DNA of 64,000 nt from Pseudomonas cerasi (GTDB lineage: Bacteria; Pseudomonadota; Gammaproteobacteria; Pseudomonadales; Pseudomonadaceae): the NCBI RefSeq assembly GCF_900074915.1, contig NZ_LT222319.1:1299001-1363000 (forward strand). The letters are read 5' to 3'. Under the pieces are notes generated by a model. It made no database searches. It was not told the DNA's origin and saw only the letters and a program-made list of their open reading frames with translations. The translations under genes and the position numbers were made by a program. Positions 8,396 through 17,822 of the stretch are shown here, piece after piece. Numbering within the stretch: position 1 is the first letter of the stretch; each line of letters begins with the position of its first letter.

Positions 8396-10264
8396 ATGCT
8401 GAACAAATACCCTCTGTGGAAATACGTACTGATCCTGGCGGTGCTGGTGGTCGGTTTTATTTATTCCGCACCCAATCTCTACCCTGATGATTCTGCCATC
8501 CAGATCAGCGGCGCAAGCACTGCGCTGCAAGTCAATCAGGCGGACGTGGATCGTGCAGCCAAGGCGCTTGCCGATGCCGGCATCTCGGTCAAGGCTTCTT
8601 CTCTGGCCGAGAATGGCAAGGGCGGTTTGTTGCGTCTGAACAAGCAGGAAGATCAGTTGCCAGCCAAGGATGTCGTGCGCAAGGCGTTGGGTGACGACTA
8701 TGTCGTTGCACTGAACCTGGCGCGTACCACACCGACCTGGTTGCGTCACCTGGGTGCAAGCCCGATGAAGCTTGGTCTCGACCTGTCCGGCGGTGTGCAC
8801 TTCCTGCTGGAAGTCGACATGGACAAGGCGATCGATGCACGTCTGAAAGTCTACGAAGGCGAAGTCAAATCCCTGTTGCGCAAGGAAAAGGTGCGTTATC
8901 GCAGCCTGCCGCAACTGGGCAATGTGATTCAGCTGGGCTTCACCGACGACGCAGAGCGTGAGCAGGCGCGTGCACTGGTACGCAAGACCTTTACCGATTT
9001 CGAAATCACGCCTGCCGAGCTGAACGGTATCCCGGTACTGCGCATGGCGTTGACGCCTGCCAAGCTGGCCGAGATTCGCGAATACTCGATCAAGCAGAAC
9101 CTGACCACCGTGCGTAACCGGGTCAACGAGCTGGGTGTTGCCGAGCCGCTGGTTCAGCGCCAGGGTGCCAACCGCATCGTGGTCGAGCTGCCGGGTGTGC
9201 AGGACACGGCCGAGGCCAAGCGTATTCTGGGCAAGACCGCCAACCTCGAATTCCGTCTGGGTGCAGGCCCGGATGATTCGAAAGGCACCACCGAGATGTT
9301 CGAATTCCGCGAAGGCGGTCGTCCGGCAGCGGCGGTGGAGCGTGGTCTGATCATTACCGGTGATCAGGTGACTGACGCCAAGGCCAGCTTCGACGAGCAT
9401 GGTCGTCCACAGGTGAATATCAACCTCGATGGTCACGGCGGCGAACTGATGAGCCGTGCAACCCGCAGCAATGTGGGGCGCAGCATGGCGGTGATCTTCA
9501 TCGAGCAGCGTCCGACCACCACCTACACCAAACAGATGGTCGATGGCGTCGAGAAAGACGTGCCGGTGCAGACTTTCAAGGAAGACAAGAAAATCATCAG
9601 TCTGGCGACCATTCAGTCGCCACTGGGCAGCCAGTTCCGGATTACCGGTCTGAATGGTCAGGGTGAGTCTTCCGAGCTGGCGCTGCTGTTGCGTGCCGGT
9701 GGTCTGGCTGCGCCGATGTACTTCGCTGAAGAGCGCACCATCGGTCCTAGCCTGGGTGCCGACAACATCACCAAGGGTATCGACGCTTCCCTGTGGGGCA
9801 TGCTGTTCGTCTCGCTGTTCATCATGGCGATCTACCGCTTCTTCGGTCTGATCGCGACCGTGGCACTGGCCCTCAACATGGTCATGCTGCTGGCATTGAT
9901 GTCCTTGCTGGGTGCCACACTGACACTGCCGGGTATCGCCGGTATCGTGTTGACCATGGGTATGGCGGTGGACGCCAACGTGCTGATCTTCTCGCGGATT
10001 CGTGAAGAGATCGCCAACGGCATGACGGTTCAGCGTGCTATCAACGAAGGTTTCGATCGTGCCTACACGGCGATCCTCGACGCCAACCTGACGACGCTGC
10101 TGGTCGGCGGCATTCTCTTTGCGATGGGCACCGGCCCGGTCAAGGGGTTTGCGGTGACCATGTCGCTCGGGATCTTTACCTCGATGTTCACGGCCATCAT
10201 GGTGACCCGCGCTATGGTCAACCTGATCTACGGCGGTCGTGACTTCAAGAAGTTGTGGATTTAA
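8396..10264 (+). CDS. secD: Protein translocase subunit SecD
   Basis: 622 residues; the ATG at 8396 is preferred to the adjoining GTG. An N-terminal membrane helix (WKYVLILAVLVVGFIYSAP) is followed by a large periplasmic P1 region. That region contains LGLDLSGGVHFLLEVD, the family signature. Five further helices begin near residue 465, including GIAGIVLTMGMAVDANVLIFSRIREE. SecD works with SecF and YajC, using proton motive force to help preproteins leave the translocon. secF follows 9 bp downstream. Confidence 0.97.
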   Translation: MLNKYPLWKYVLILAVLVVGFIYSAPNLYPDDSAIQISGASTALQVNQADVDRAAKALADAGISVKASSLAENGKGGLLRLNKQEDQLPAKDVVRKALGDDYVVALNLARTTPTWLRHLGASPMKLGLDLSGGVHFLLEVDMDKAIDARLKVYEGEVKSLLRKEKVRYRSLPQLGNVIQLGFTDDAEREQARALVRKTFTDFEITPAELNGIPVLRMALTPAKLAEIREYSIKQNLTTVRNRVNELGVAEPLVQRQGANRIVVELPGVQDTAEAKRILGKTANLEFRLGAGPDDSKGTTEMFEFREGGRPAAAVERGLIITGDQVTDAKASFDEHGRPQVNINLDGHGGELMSRATRSNVGRSMAVIFIEQRPTTTYTKQMVDGVEKDVPVQTFKEDKKIISLATIQSPLGSQFRITGLNGQGESSELALLLRAGGLAAPMYFAEERTIGPSLGADNITKGIDASLWGMLFVSLFIMAIYRFFGLIATVALALNMVMLLALMSLLGATLTLPGIAGIVLTMGMAVDANVLIFSRIREEIANGMTVQRAINEGFDRAYTAILDANLTTLLVGGILFAMGTGPVKGFAVTMSLGIFTSMFTAIMVTRAMVNLIYGGRDFKKLWI

Positions 10265-10273
10265 GGGGCTGCC

Positions 10274-11185
10274 ATGTTACGTACCATCAACTTCATGGGC
10301 GTTCGCAATGTTGCGTTCGCCATCACAATGCTCCTTACCGTACTGGCGTTGTTCAGCTGGTTCCATAAAGGGCTCAACTTTGGTCTGGACTTCACCGGCG
10401 GTACGCTCATCGAGCTGACCTACGAACGTCCCGCCGATCTGGGCAAGGTTCGTCAGGAGCTGGTTTCGGCGGGCTATCACGAAGCCGTTGTACAGAGCTT
10501 CGGCGCCACCACCGACTTGCTGGTGCGCATGCCGGGTGAAGACCCGCAACTGGGCACCCAGGTTGCCGAGGCGCTGCGCAAGGCCGGTGCCGATAACCCG
10601 GCAGTGGTCAAGCGTGTCGAGTTCGTCGGCCCGCAGGTCGGTGAAGAGCTGCGCGATCAGGGCGGCCTCGGCATGCTGATGGCGCTTGGCGGTGTCCTGA
10701 TCTACCTGGCATTCCGCTTCCAGTGGAAATTCGCAGTCGGGGCGATCGTCTCGCTGATTCACGACGTGGTGGTGACGATGGGGATCCTGTCGTTCTTCCA
10801 GATCACCTTCGACCTGACGGTGCTGGCGGCGGTGCTGGCGATCATCGGCTACTCGCTGAACGACACCATTGTGGTCTTCGACCGGGTACGCGAAAACTTC
10901 CGCCTGCTGCGCAAGGCTTCGTTGATCGAGAACATCAACATCTCCACCACGCAGACACTGCTGCGCACCATTGCCACCTCGGTTTCGACCCTGTTGGCGA
11001 TCGTGGCGTTGTGGGTGTTTGGCGGTGACAGCCTGGAAGGCTTCTCCATCGCGTTGTTCATCGGCGTACTGGCGGGTACCTACTCGTCCATCTACATCGC
11101 CAACGTGGTGCTGATCTGGCTGAACCTGACCACCGAGGATCTCATTCCTCCAGTGGTCGTCGAGAAGGCTGACGACCTCCCGTAG
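10274..11185 (+). CDS. secF: Protein translocase subunit SecF
   Basis: 303 residues with six predicted membrane helices. Conserved motifs are GLNFGLDFTGGTLIEL in the first periplasmic region and AAVLAIIGYSLNDTIVVFDRVREN in the helix hairpin shared with SecD. It forms the SecDF complex with the preceding gene, with which it is surely cotranscribed. A strong terminator follows. Confidence 0.97.
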   Translation: MLRTINFMGVRNVAFAITMLLTVLALFSWFHKGLNFGLDFTGGTLIELTYERPADLGKVRQELVSAGYHEAVVQSFGATTDLLVRMPGEDPQLGTQVAEALRKAGADNPAVVKRVEFVGPQVGEELRDQGGLGMLMALGGVLIYLAFRFQWKFAVGAIVSLIHDVVVTMGILSFFQITFDLTVLAAVLAIIGYSLNDTIVVFDRVRENFRLLRKASLIENINISTTQTLLRTIATSVSTLLAIVALWVFGGDSLEGFSIALFIGVLAGTYSSIYIANVVLIWLNLTTEDLIPPVVVEKADDLP

Positions 11186-11198
11186 GTCCGGCCATCAT

Positions 11199-11235
11199 AA
11201 AAAAGGCGCGAGTGCTGAACTCGCGCCTTTTTTTA
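11199..11235 (+). terminator. Terminator of the queA-secF cluster
   Basis: A 12-bp stem AAAAGGCGCGAG/CTCGCGCCTTTT with a seven-base loop is followed by a T run, directly after secF. Confidence 0.92.
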
Positions 11236-11293
11236 TGCTCCAAGGCTAGGCATTGCGCAGCCATGCTGCGTTTCGATTGGTCAGGAGGTTCAA

Positions 11294-11833
11294 GTGAACA
11301 AGTCTATGCTTGTTGGTGCTGTGTTAGGTGCTGCTGTCGTGACTGCTGGCGGCGCCGTTGCCACCTATAGCTTGGTCAAGGGTGGTCCTGAGTATGCGGA
11401 TGTATTGGCGGTAGAGCCGATCAATCAGCAGATCAAAACCCCCCGTGAAGTTTGCAAGGACGTAACCGTTACCCGTCAGGCGCCGGTCAAGGACCAGCAT
11501 CAGATCGTCGGTAGCGTTATTGGCGCGGTTGCCGGTGGCTTGCTGGGTAACCAGATCGGTGGCGGTAACGGCAAGAAGATCGCTACAGTTGCGGGCGCGG
11601 TAGGTGGTGGTTATGCGGGTAACAAGGTTCAGGAAGGCATGCAGGAGCGTGATACCTACACCACTACGCAGAACCGCTGCACGACGGTCAATGATGTGAG
11701 CGACAAGGTTGTGGGCTACAACGTCAAGTACAAGCTGAACGAGAAGGTGGGTCAGGTTCGTATGGAGCGTGATCCGGGTAGCCAGATTCCGGTCGACAAG
11801 AACGGTCAGCTGATATTGGGTCAGGCGCAGTAA
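11294..11833 (+). CDS. Glycine-zipper 2TM-domain envelope protein
   Basis: 179 residues starting at GTG, with a strong ribosome site (CAGGAGG) 7 bp upstream. An N-terminal hydrophobic segment (LVGAVLGAAVVTAGGAVATYS) probably acts as signal or anchor. A glycine-zipper region (IVGSVIGAVAGGLLGNQIGGG and VAGAVGGGYAGNKVQEG, about residues 74-117) is typical of Rickettsia 17-kDa antigen/YcfJ-like proteins. The C-terminal third is beta-rich and polar with two cysteines overall (CKDV, NRCTT). Probably periplasmic or outer-membrane associated; precise role unknown. Isolated between two terminators. Confidence 0.85.
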   Translation: MNKSMLVGAVLGAAVVTAGGAVATYSLVKGGPEYADVLAVEPINQQIKTPREVCKDVTVTRQAPVKDQHQIVGSVIGAVAGGLLGNQIGGGNGKKIATVAGAVGGGYAGNKVQEGMQERDTYTTTQNRCTTVNDVSDKVVGYNVKYKLNEKVGQVRMERDPGSQIPVDKNGQLILGQAQ

Positions 11834-11860
11834 CGCCAGCCGCTGAGCTTCACAAGACAT

Positions 11861-11888
11861 AAAAAAACCGGCTTGCGCCGGTTTTTTT
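11861..11888. terminator. Bidirectional terminator between the glycine-zipper gene and suhB
   Basis: A 12-bp stem AAAAAAACCGGC/GCCGGTTTTTTT with a TTGC loop serves the convergent genes on both sides. Confidence 0.93.
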
Positions 11889-11899
11889 ATGCCTGCCGC

Positions 11900-12715
11900 T
11901 TAACGCTTGAGCGAAGCTGGCAGGTGCGGTGCGATCGCGGTCAGTACCGCCTTGAAGCACTTGGTGTTGCCGGCAACGATGTGGCCTTTCTCGAGGAAGT
12001 CGTGACCACCGGTGAAATCGCTGACCAGACCGCCTGCTTCCTGAATCAGCAGGGCGCCTGCAGCCATGTCCCACTCGGACAGGCCTGACTCCCAGAACGC
12101 ATCGAAGCGACCGGCAGCGACATAAGCCAGGTCGAGGCTGGCAGCACCTGCGCGGCGGATGCCGGCGGTCTGGCCTACCAGGCTGCGGAACATGCCCAGG
12201 TAGTTCTCGATGTTGTCCATCTGGTTGTCACGAAACGGGAAGCCGGTGCCGAGCAGGGCGCCTTCCAGGCTCTTGCGCTGGCTGACGCGCAGACGGCGAC
12301 CGTTCAGGGCTGCGCCACGACCACGGCTTGCGGTGAATTCTTCCTGGCGGACCGGGTCGAGAACCACGGCGTGCTCGAGGCGGCCGCGGTATTTGCAGGC
12401 TATGCTGACGGCAAAGTGCGGGATGCCGCGAACGAAGTTGGTGGTGCCGTCCAGTGGGTCGATGATCCACAGGTAGTCGGTGCCTTCGCCGCTGCCTTCG
12501 TGCAGGCCGCTTTCTTCGCCGAGGATGCCGTGAGTCGGGTAGGCCTTGCGCAGAGCGGTGATGATGCTTTGCTCGGCAGCGCGGTCGATCTCTGTGACGT
12601 AGTCTTTGGCTTCTTTTTCGTCAACCTTGATGGTATCCAGGCGCTCGATGGAGCGGAAAATCAATTCGCTGGCGCTGCGGGCGGCGCGCAGCGCGATATT
12701 CAGCATGGGCTGCAT
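11900..12715 (-). CDS. suhB: Inositol-1-monophosphatase SuhB
   Basis: 271 residues, the normal size. The metal-binding motifs of the inositol monophosphatase family are all present: GILGEES (Glu), WIIDPLDGTTNFVRG (Asp pair) and SEWDMAAGALLIQEAGG near the C-terminus. It hydrolyses inositol monophosphates; in gamma-proteobacteria SuhB also joins ribosomal RNA antitermination complexes and in P. aeruginosa affects virulence regulation. It is divergent from trmJ, with about 215 bp between them. Confidence 0.96.
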   Translation of the reverse strand: MQPMLNIALRAARSASELIFRSIERLDTIKVDEKEAKDYVTEIDRAAEQSIITALRKAYPTHGILGEESGLHEGSGEGTDYLWIIDPLDGTTNFVRGIPHFAVSIACKYRGRLEHAVVLDPVRQEEFTASRGRGAALNGRRLRVSQRKSLEGALLGTGFPFRDNQMDNIENYLGMFRSLVGQTAGIRRAGAASLDLAYVAAGRFDAFWESGLSEWDMAAGALLIQEAGGLVSDFTGGHDFLEKGHIVAGNTKCFKAVLTAIAPHLPASLKR

Positions 12716-12930
12716 GGATAATTCACCTAAGGTTGTTAAAGATAGCCGGGCATTCTATGGGCTGATTCGAATTATTTCCAGCCTTGCGTTGTTACGGTTG
12801 TCGGGTTCGTGTGTGTTTTTTTGCGTCCGGCGCGGTCGCCCATGCTGTTGCAGCTCTCACAGCTTCATGGCGTTAGTCGAGCCGTTTCTGTAAGATTTGC
12901 CCCCCTAATTCGTATCAGTGAGCGTTCGCT

Positions 12931-13695
12931 TTGTTGCAGAACATTCGTGTTGTCCTGGTCGGCACTACCCATCCCGGAAATATCGGCGGGGCTGCTCGCG
13001 CCATGAAAAACATGGGGCTTTCGCGTCTGGTGCTGGTCGATCCGCGCATTTTTCCTTCGCTCGATGCCGATGCGCGTGCGTCCGGCGCTACCGACATTCT
13101 CGAGGGCGCGCAGGTGGTGGCTACCCTTGAAGAAGCGCTGGTCGGCTGCCGTCTGGTGCTGGGCACCAGCGCGCGGGATCGAAGCCTGCCTTGGCCTATG
13201 CTGGATCCGCGTGCCTCGGGTGAAAAAGTCATCGAACAGGCCGGCGACGGTGCCGAGGTGGCGCTGGTGTTCGGTCGCGAACATGCGGGTCTGACCAACG
13301 AAGAGCTGCAGCGTTGCCACTTCCATGTGCACATCCCGTCTGACCCCGCGTTCAGTTCTCTCAATCTGGCGGCTGCCGTACAGGTGCTCAGTTATGAGGT
13401 GCGCGTGGCCTGGCTGGCTGCCGCGGAGCAGGGCGAGGCTTCAAGGCCGGCGTCGGCGCACAGTGCCGAACTGGCGACCATGGATGAAATGGAAGGTTTC
13501 TACACCCACCTCGAGGCCACGCTGGTGGCCATCGGCTTTCTTGATCCGGAAAAGCCACGGCATCTGATGGCCCGGTTGCGCAGGCTGTACGGGCGTAGCG
13601 AAGTCGAGCGATCCGAGCTGAGTATCCTGCGCGGTGTGCTCACTGAAACCCAGAAAGCCGCGCGCGGTGAACCCTACAAGCGAAAGGATCAGTGA
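12931..13695 (+). CDS. trmJ: tRNA (cytidine/uridine-32-2'-O)-methyltransferase TrmJ
   Basis: 254 residues of the SPOUT family. The start is TTG at 12931 (or 12934): no ATG fits, and the conserved start of the family, [25 protein letters not shown], begins at once. The trefoil-knot cofactor motif [16 protein letters not shown] and the following [22 protein letters not shown] are intact. It methylates position 32 of several tRNAs using S-adenosylmethionine. The stop overlaps the cysE ATG (TGATG), indicating coupling. Confidence 0.94.
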   Translation: MLQNIRVVLVGTTHPGNIGGAARAMKNMGLSRLVLVDPRIFPSLDADARASGATDILEGAQVVATLEEALVGCRLVLGTSARDRSLPWPMLDPRASGEKVIEQAGDGAEVALVFGREHAGLTNEELQRCHFHVHIPSDPAFSSLNLAAAVQVLSYEVRVAWLAAAEQGEASRPASAHSAELATMDEMEGFYTHLEATLVAIGFLDPEKPRHLMARLRRLYGRSEVERSELSILRGVLTETQKAARGEPYKRKDQ

Positions 13696-14471
13696 TGTTC
13701 GAGCGTCTGCGAGAAGACATTCAAAGCGTGTTCCACCGCGATCCCGCAGCGCGCAACGCCTTTGAAGTCCTGACCTGCTATCCGGGGATGCATGCGATCT
13801 GGCTGCACCGCTTCGCCCATATTCTGTGGCGCAACGGCTGGAAATGGCCGGCACGGGTGGTCTCGAACTTTGGCCGCTGGATGACTGGAATCGAGATCCA
13901 TCCGGGCGCGCGCATCGGCCGCCGTTTTTTCATCGATCACGGCATGGGCATCGTGATCGGCGAAACCGCCGAGATCGGCAATGACGTCACCCTCTACCAG
14001 GGCGTGACCCTGGGTGGCACCAGCTGGAATGCCGGCAAGCGCCATCCGACGCTGGAAGACGGTGTAGTGGTCGGGGCGGGTGCCAAGGTGCTCGGGCCGT
14101 TCACGGTGGGCGCCGGCGCAAAGATCGGCTCCAACGCAGTGGTCACCAAGGCTGTGCCTGCGGGCGCGACTGCCGTGGGTATTCCGGGGCGCATCATCGT
14201 CAAGTCGGACGACGAGGTTGAGGCCAGGCGCAAGGCCATGGCCGAGAAGCTCGGCTTTGATGCCTACGGTGTCAGTGCAGATATGCCCGATCCGGTCGCG
14301 CGCGCCATTGGCCAGTTGCTTGACCATTTGCAGGCTGTCGATGGGCGCCTGGAAGGCATGTGCGATGCACTCGGCAGGCTTGGCAGCGATTACCGCGCCA
14401 AGGAGCTGCCCGAGCTGCGTGACGAGGTTTTCGACTGCGTCAAGGACTGCCAGGAAGGCAAGGTCGGCTAG
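13695..14471 (+). CDS. cysE: Serine O-acetyltransferase
   Basis: 258 residues starting [20 protein letters not shown]. It acetylates serine to O-acetylserine, the first step of cysteine synthesis. The left-handed beta-helix hexapeptide repeats run from about residue 70 to 175 and include [20 protein letters not shown] with the catalytic Asp-His, TLGGTSW and [14 protein letters not shown]. The C-terminus is longer than in enteric CysE. The cysteine it helps make supplies the sulfur used by IscS downstream. Confidence 0.95.
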   Translation: MFERLREDIQSVFHRDPAARNAFEVLTCYPGMHAIWLHRFAHILWRNGWKWPARVVSNFGRWMTGIEIHPGARIGRRFFIDHGMGIVIGETAEIGNDVTLYQGVTLGGTSWNAGKRHPTLEDGVVVGAGAKVLGPFTVGAGAKIGSNAVVTKAVPAGATAVGIPGRIIVKSDDEVEARRKAMAEKLGFDAYGVSADMPDPVARAIGQLLDHLQAVDGRLEGMCDALGRLGSDYRAKELPELRDEVFDCVKDCQEGKVG

Positions 14472-14564
14472 CGCTCACGGTGGGCAGGGTGCGTGCCATT
14501 ACGCCGCACCTTTGCTATGATGCAGCCCGCGCTTTTCGCTAATCCCGACTGTTTTACTTGGTCT

Positions 14565-14598
14565 AATAGTTGACTCTTTTACTCGGGAATAGCATACT
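14565..14598 (+). promoter_or_regulatory. isc operon promoter with IscR type 1 site
   Basis: A -35 TTGACT (14570-14575) and -10 CATACT (14593-14598) are 17 bp apart. The surrounding sequence AATAGTTGAC followed by TTTACTCGGGAAT is strikingly like the E. coli iscR promoter site bound by [2Fe-2S]-IscR. Auto-repression of the operon when clusters are plentiful is therefore expected. Confidence 0.85.
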
Positions 14599-14630
14599 CG
14601 CTCTCATTCCGAACCTCTGCGGTATACGCC

Positions 14631-15122
14631 ATGCGACTGACTACTAAAGGCCGATACGCTGTAACAGCCATGCTTGACCTGGCGTTGCACGCGCAGAACG
14701 GGCCAGTGTCTCTGGCCGACATCTCCGAGCGGCAGGGTATTTCCCTGTCCTACCTCGAGCAGCTGTTCGCCAAGCTGCGTCGCGGCAATCTGGTTTCCAG
14801 TGTTCGTGGTCCGGGTGGTGGTTACCAGCTGTCGCGCGACATGAAAGGCATCCAGGTTGCTCAGGTTGTCGATGCAGTCAATGAATCTGTCGATGCCACG
14901 CGGTGTCAGGGTCTGGGCGATTGCCATGCTGGCGATACCTGCCTGACCCACCACCTGTGGTGCGACCTGAGCCAGCAGATTCACGAATTTCTAAGCGGTA
15001 TCAGCTTGGCGGATCTTGTCACTCGCCGTGAGGTACAAGAAGTCGCTCAGCGCCAGGATATGCGCCGTGGTCATAACAACATGTCGCAACTGGGTAAGAT
15101 CGAAACGTCCGCCGTCGAATGA
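14631..15122 (+). CDS. iscR: Fe-S cluster regulator IscR
   Basis: 163 residues of the Rrf2 family. The winged helix-turn-helix covers the first 70 residues ([35 protein letters not shown]). Three cysteines that bind a [2Fe-2S] cluster are present in [17 protein letters not shown]. It represses the isc operon when holding a cluster; a matching operator overlaps its promoter. First gene of the complete isc operon. Confidence 0.97.
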   Translation: MRLTTKGRYAVTAMLDLALHAQNGPVSLADISERQGISLSYLEQLFAKLRRGNLVSSVRGPGGGYQLSRDMKGIQVAQVVDAVNESVDATRCQGLGDCHAGDTCLTHHLWCDLSQQIHEFLSGISLADLVTRREVQEVAQRQDMRRGHNNMSQLGKIETSAVE

Positions 15123-15166
15123 ACGCAGATGAATGAGCGGTGCGCCTGCCTGATAGGAGAGCTTCA

Positions 15167-16381
15167 ATGAAATTGCCAATTTACCTCGACTACTCCGCGA
15201 CGACCCCGGTCGATCCGCGTGTCGCGCAGAAAATGATCGATTGCCTGACCGTCGAAGGAAACTTCGGCAACCCGGCCTCGCGCTCCCACGTCTTTGGCTG
15301 GAAAGCCGAAGAAGCGGTCGAGAACGCTCGTCGTCAGGTCGCTGATCTGGTCAACGCCGATCCGCGCGAAATCGTCTGGACCTCGGGTGCCACTGAATCC
15401 AACAACCTGGCTATTAAAGGTGTTGCGCATTTCTACGCCAGCAAAGGCAAGCACCTGATCACGTCGAAGGTTGAGCACAAGGCTGTCCTCGACACCACTC
15501 GCCAGCTGGAGCGCGAAGGTTTCGAAGTGACCTACATCGAGCCAGGCGAAGACGGTCTGATCACGCCTGCCATGATTGAAGCGGCACTGCGCGACGACAC
15601 CATCCTGGTTTCGATCATGCATGTGAACAACGAGATCGGCACCATCAACGATATCGCCGCGATCGGTGAGCTGACCCGTTCACGTGGTGTGCTGTTCCAC
15701 GTCGATGGCGCGCAGTCGACCGGCAAGGTTGAAATCGATCTGGCCAGCCTCAAGGTTGACCTGATGTCGTTCTCTGCACACAAAACCTACGGCCCCAAAG
15801 GCATCGGTGCACTCTACGTCAGCCGCAAGCCACGTGTTCGCCTTGAAGCGACCATGCACGGCGGCGGTCACGAGCGTGGCATGCGCTCCGGCACCCTGGC
15901 GACTCACCAGATCGTCGGCATGGGCGAAGCATTCCGTATCGCCAAGGAAGAAATGGCTGCTGAAAACGTGCGCATCAAGGCACTCAGCGATCGTTTCTTC
16001 AAGCAGGTCGAAAACCTGGAAGAGCTGTACGTCAACGGCAGTCTGACCGCACGCGTACCGCACAACCTGAACCTGAGCTTCAACTATGTCGAAGGCGAGT
16101 CGCTGATCATGGCGCTCAAGGACCTGGCGGTATCGTCCGGTTCGGCCTGTACCTCGGCCTCGCTTGAGCCTTCGTACGTGCTGCGTGCCCTGGGTCGCAA
16201 CGACGAACTGGCGCACAGCTCGATTCGTTTCACCTTCGGCCGTTTCAGCACCGAAGAGGAAATCGATTACGCCGCGCAGAAAGTTTGCGAGGCTGTCACC
16301 CGGCTGCGCACGCTTTCGCCGCTGTGGGACATGTTCAAAGACGGCGTCGACATCTCCAAGATCGAGTGGGCGGCGCACTAA
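15167..16381 (+). CDS. iscS: Cysteine desulfurase IscS
   Basis: 404 residues from the ATG at 15167, which has AGGAGA 8 bp upstream; a frame beginning at 15140 is too long. It is a pyridoxal-phosphate enzyme that passes sulfur from cysteine to IscU, tRNA thiolation and other acceptors. Seen: [12 protein letters not shown] at the start, [10 protein letters not shown], the cofactor lysine in [14 protein letters not shown], and the persulfide-loop cysteine in [14 protein letters not shown] near residue 328. Confidence 0.98.
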   Translation: MKLPIYLDYSATTPVDPRVAQKMIDCLTVEGNFGNPASRSHVFGWKAEEAVENARRQVADLVNADPREIVWTSGATESNNLAIKGVAHFYASKGKHLITSKVEHKAVLDTTRQLEREGFEVTYIEPGEDGLITPAMIEAALRDDTILVSIMHVNNEIGTINDIAAIGELTRSRGVLFHVDGAQSTGKVEIDLASLKVDLMSFSAHKTYGPKGIGALYVSRKPRVRLEATMHGGGHERGMRSGTLATHQIVGMGEAFRIAKEEMAAENVRIKALSDRFFKQVENLEELYVNGSLTARVPHNLNLSFNYVEGESLIMALKDLAVSSGSACTSASLEPSYVLRALGRNDELAHSSIRFTFGRFSTEEEIDYAAQKVCEAVTRLRTLSPLWDMFKDGVDISKIEWAAH

Positions 16382-16463
16382 TTTAAAGTCGCCTCCAAGA
16401 CAGGTCATGGGCAATTGCGACGTGACCTGCAGAGCGGCTCCCTGATGTGAGAGGAATAGAATC

Positions 16464-16850
16464 ATGGCTTACAGCGAAAAGGTCATCGACCACTACGAAA
16501 ATCCACGTAACGTCGGCAAGATGAACGCGGAAGATCCTGATGTGGGCACCGGCATGGTCGGCGCTCCTGCGTGCGGCGACGTGATGCGCCTGCAGATCAA
16601 GGTCAACGAGCAGGGCGTTATCGAAGACGCCAAGTTCAAGACCTACGGCTGTGGTTCGGCCATTGCGTCCAGCTCCCTGGCGACCGAGTGGATGAAAGGC
16701 AAGACTCTGGATGAAGCAGAGACCATCAAGAACACTCAGTTGGCTGAAGAGCTGGCACTGCCGCCAGTGAAGATTCACTGCTCGGTACTCGCTGAAGACG
16801 CCATCAAGGCGGCCGTTCGCGATTACAAGCAAAAGAAAGGTCTGCTGTAA
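16464..16850 (+). CDS. iscU: Fe-S cluster scaffold IscU
   Basis: 128 residues, standard length. The three scaffold cysteines lie in GAPACGDVM, KTYGCGSAIASSS and IHCSVLAEDA. The chaperone-binding LPPVK motif (LALPPVKIHC) recognised by HscA is intact. Clusters are built on it with sulfur from IscS and then handed on with HscA/HscB help. A good ribosome site (GAGAGGAA) precedes it. Confidence 0.98.
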   Translation: MAYSEKVIDHYENPRNVGKMNAEDPDVGTGMVGAPACGDVMRLQIKVNEQGVIEDAKFKTYGCGSAIASSSLATEWMKGKTLDEAETIKNTQLAEELALPPVKIHCSVLAEDAIKAAVRDYKQKKGLL

Positions 16851-16921
16851 GCAGGCTTTTCAAGAGAAGCTTGCGACAGAGTCAACTGCAACAGGCTAAT
16901 GCAACAGGCTAAGGAGTTCCG

Positions 16922-17245
16922 ATGGCTATCAGCATGACAGAAGCTGCCGCTAACCACGTACGACGTTCCCTCGAGGGGCGCGGCAAGGGTGACGGCGTTC
17001 GTCTGGGTGTTCGCACCACAGGCTGTTCAGGTCTTGCCTATGTGCTCGAGTTCGTCGATGAGGCGGCCAGCGAAGACACCGTGTTTGAAATGCACGGCGT
17101 CAAGGTGATCATTGACCCGAAGAGTCTGGTCTATCTGGATGGCACCGAGCTCGATTTCGTGCGTGAAGGGTTGAACGAAGGCTTCAAGTTCAATAATCCC
17201 AATTCGCGCGGTGAGTGCGGCTGTGGCGAAAGCTTCAACGTCTGA
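16922..17245 (+). CDS. iscA: Fe-S carrier protein IscA
   Basis: 107 residues of the HesB/IscA A-type carrier family. The three ligand cysteines are present in TTGCSGLAY and in the C-terminal GECGCGESF. It receives clusters from IscU and delivers them, mainly [4Fe-4S], to target enzymes. AAGGAG lies 8 bp upstream. Confidence 0.97.
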   Translation: MAISMTEAAANHVRRSLEGRGKGDGVRLGVRTTGCSGLAYVLEFVDEAASEDTVFEMHGVKVIIDPKSLVYLDGTELDFVREGLNEGFKFNNPNSRGECGCGESFNV

Positions 17246-17256
17246 GGCTTTTTATT

Positions 17257-17778
17257 GTGGGTACTCCCTGTCACTTCGCCCTGTTCGACCTCAAGCCCGA
17301 GTTTCAGCTTGATCTTGACCAGCTGGCCACGCGCTACCGTGAGCTTGCGCGTAACGTGCATCCGGATCGCTTTGCGGATGCCTCCGAGCGTGAGCAGCGT
17401 GTGGCGCTGGAGCGCTCGGCCAGTCTCAACGAGGCCTATCAGACCCTGAAAAGCCCGCCGAAAAGGGCGCGCTACCTGCTGGCAATGAACGGCAACGAAG
17501 TGCCGCTCGAAGTCACGGTGCATGATCCCGAGTTTCTTCTGCAGCAGATGCAATTGCGCGAAGACCTCGAGGACTTGCAGGAAGAGGCTGATCTCGCCGG
17601 CGTTGCGACCTTCAAGCGTCAGCTCAAGGTCGCTCAGGACGAACTGAACCAGAGCTTCGCGGCCTGTTGGAATGATGCTGCACAGCGCGAGCACGCTGAA
17701 AAGCTGATGCGGCGTATGCAGTTTCTCGACAAGCTCTCTCACGAAGTGCGCCAGTTAGAAGAGCGCCTCGACGATTAA
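17257..17778 (+). CDS. hscB: Co-chaperone HscB
   Basis: 173 residues from a GTG start ([20 protein letters not shown]); longer frames overlap iscA and are rejected. An N-terminal J-domain with the HPD motif (VHPDRFAD) is followed by a three-helix domain that binds IscU. It recruits IscU to HscA and stimulates its ATPase. A stable GC hairpin with a TTCG loop (17783-17800) separates it from hscA. Confidence 0.96.
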   Translation: MGTPCHFALFDLKPEFQLDLDQLATRYRELARNVHPDRFADASEREQRVALERSASLNEAYQTLKSPPKRARYLLAMNGNEVPLEVTVHDPEFLLQQMQLREDLEDLQEEADLAGVATFKRQLKVAQDELNQSFAACWNDAAQREHAEKLMRRMQFLDKLSHEVRQLEERLDD

Positions 17779-17782
17779 CCCC

Positions 17783-17800
17783 GCGCGGCTTCGGCCGCGC
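17783..17800 (+). repeat. GC-rich UUCG-type hairpin between hscB and hscA
   Basis: A 7-bp stem GCGCGGC/GCCGCGC with TTCG loop. It has no T run, so a role in mRNA stability or processing is more likely than termination. Confidence 0.6.
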
Positions 17801-17822
17801 GCCAGTGATTATTCTGAACAGC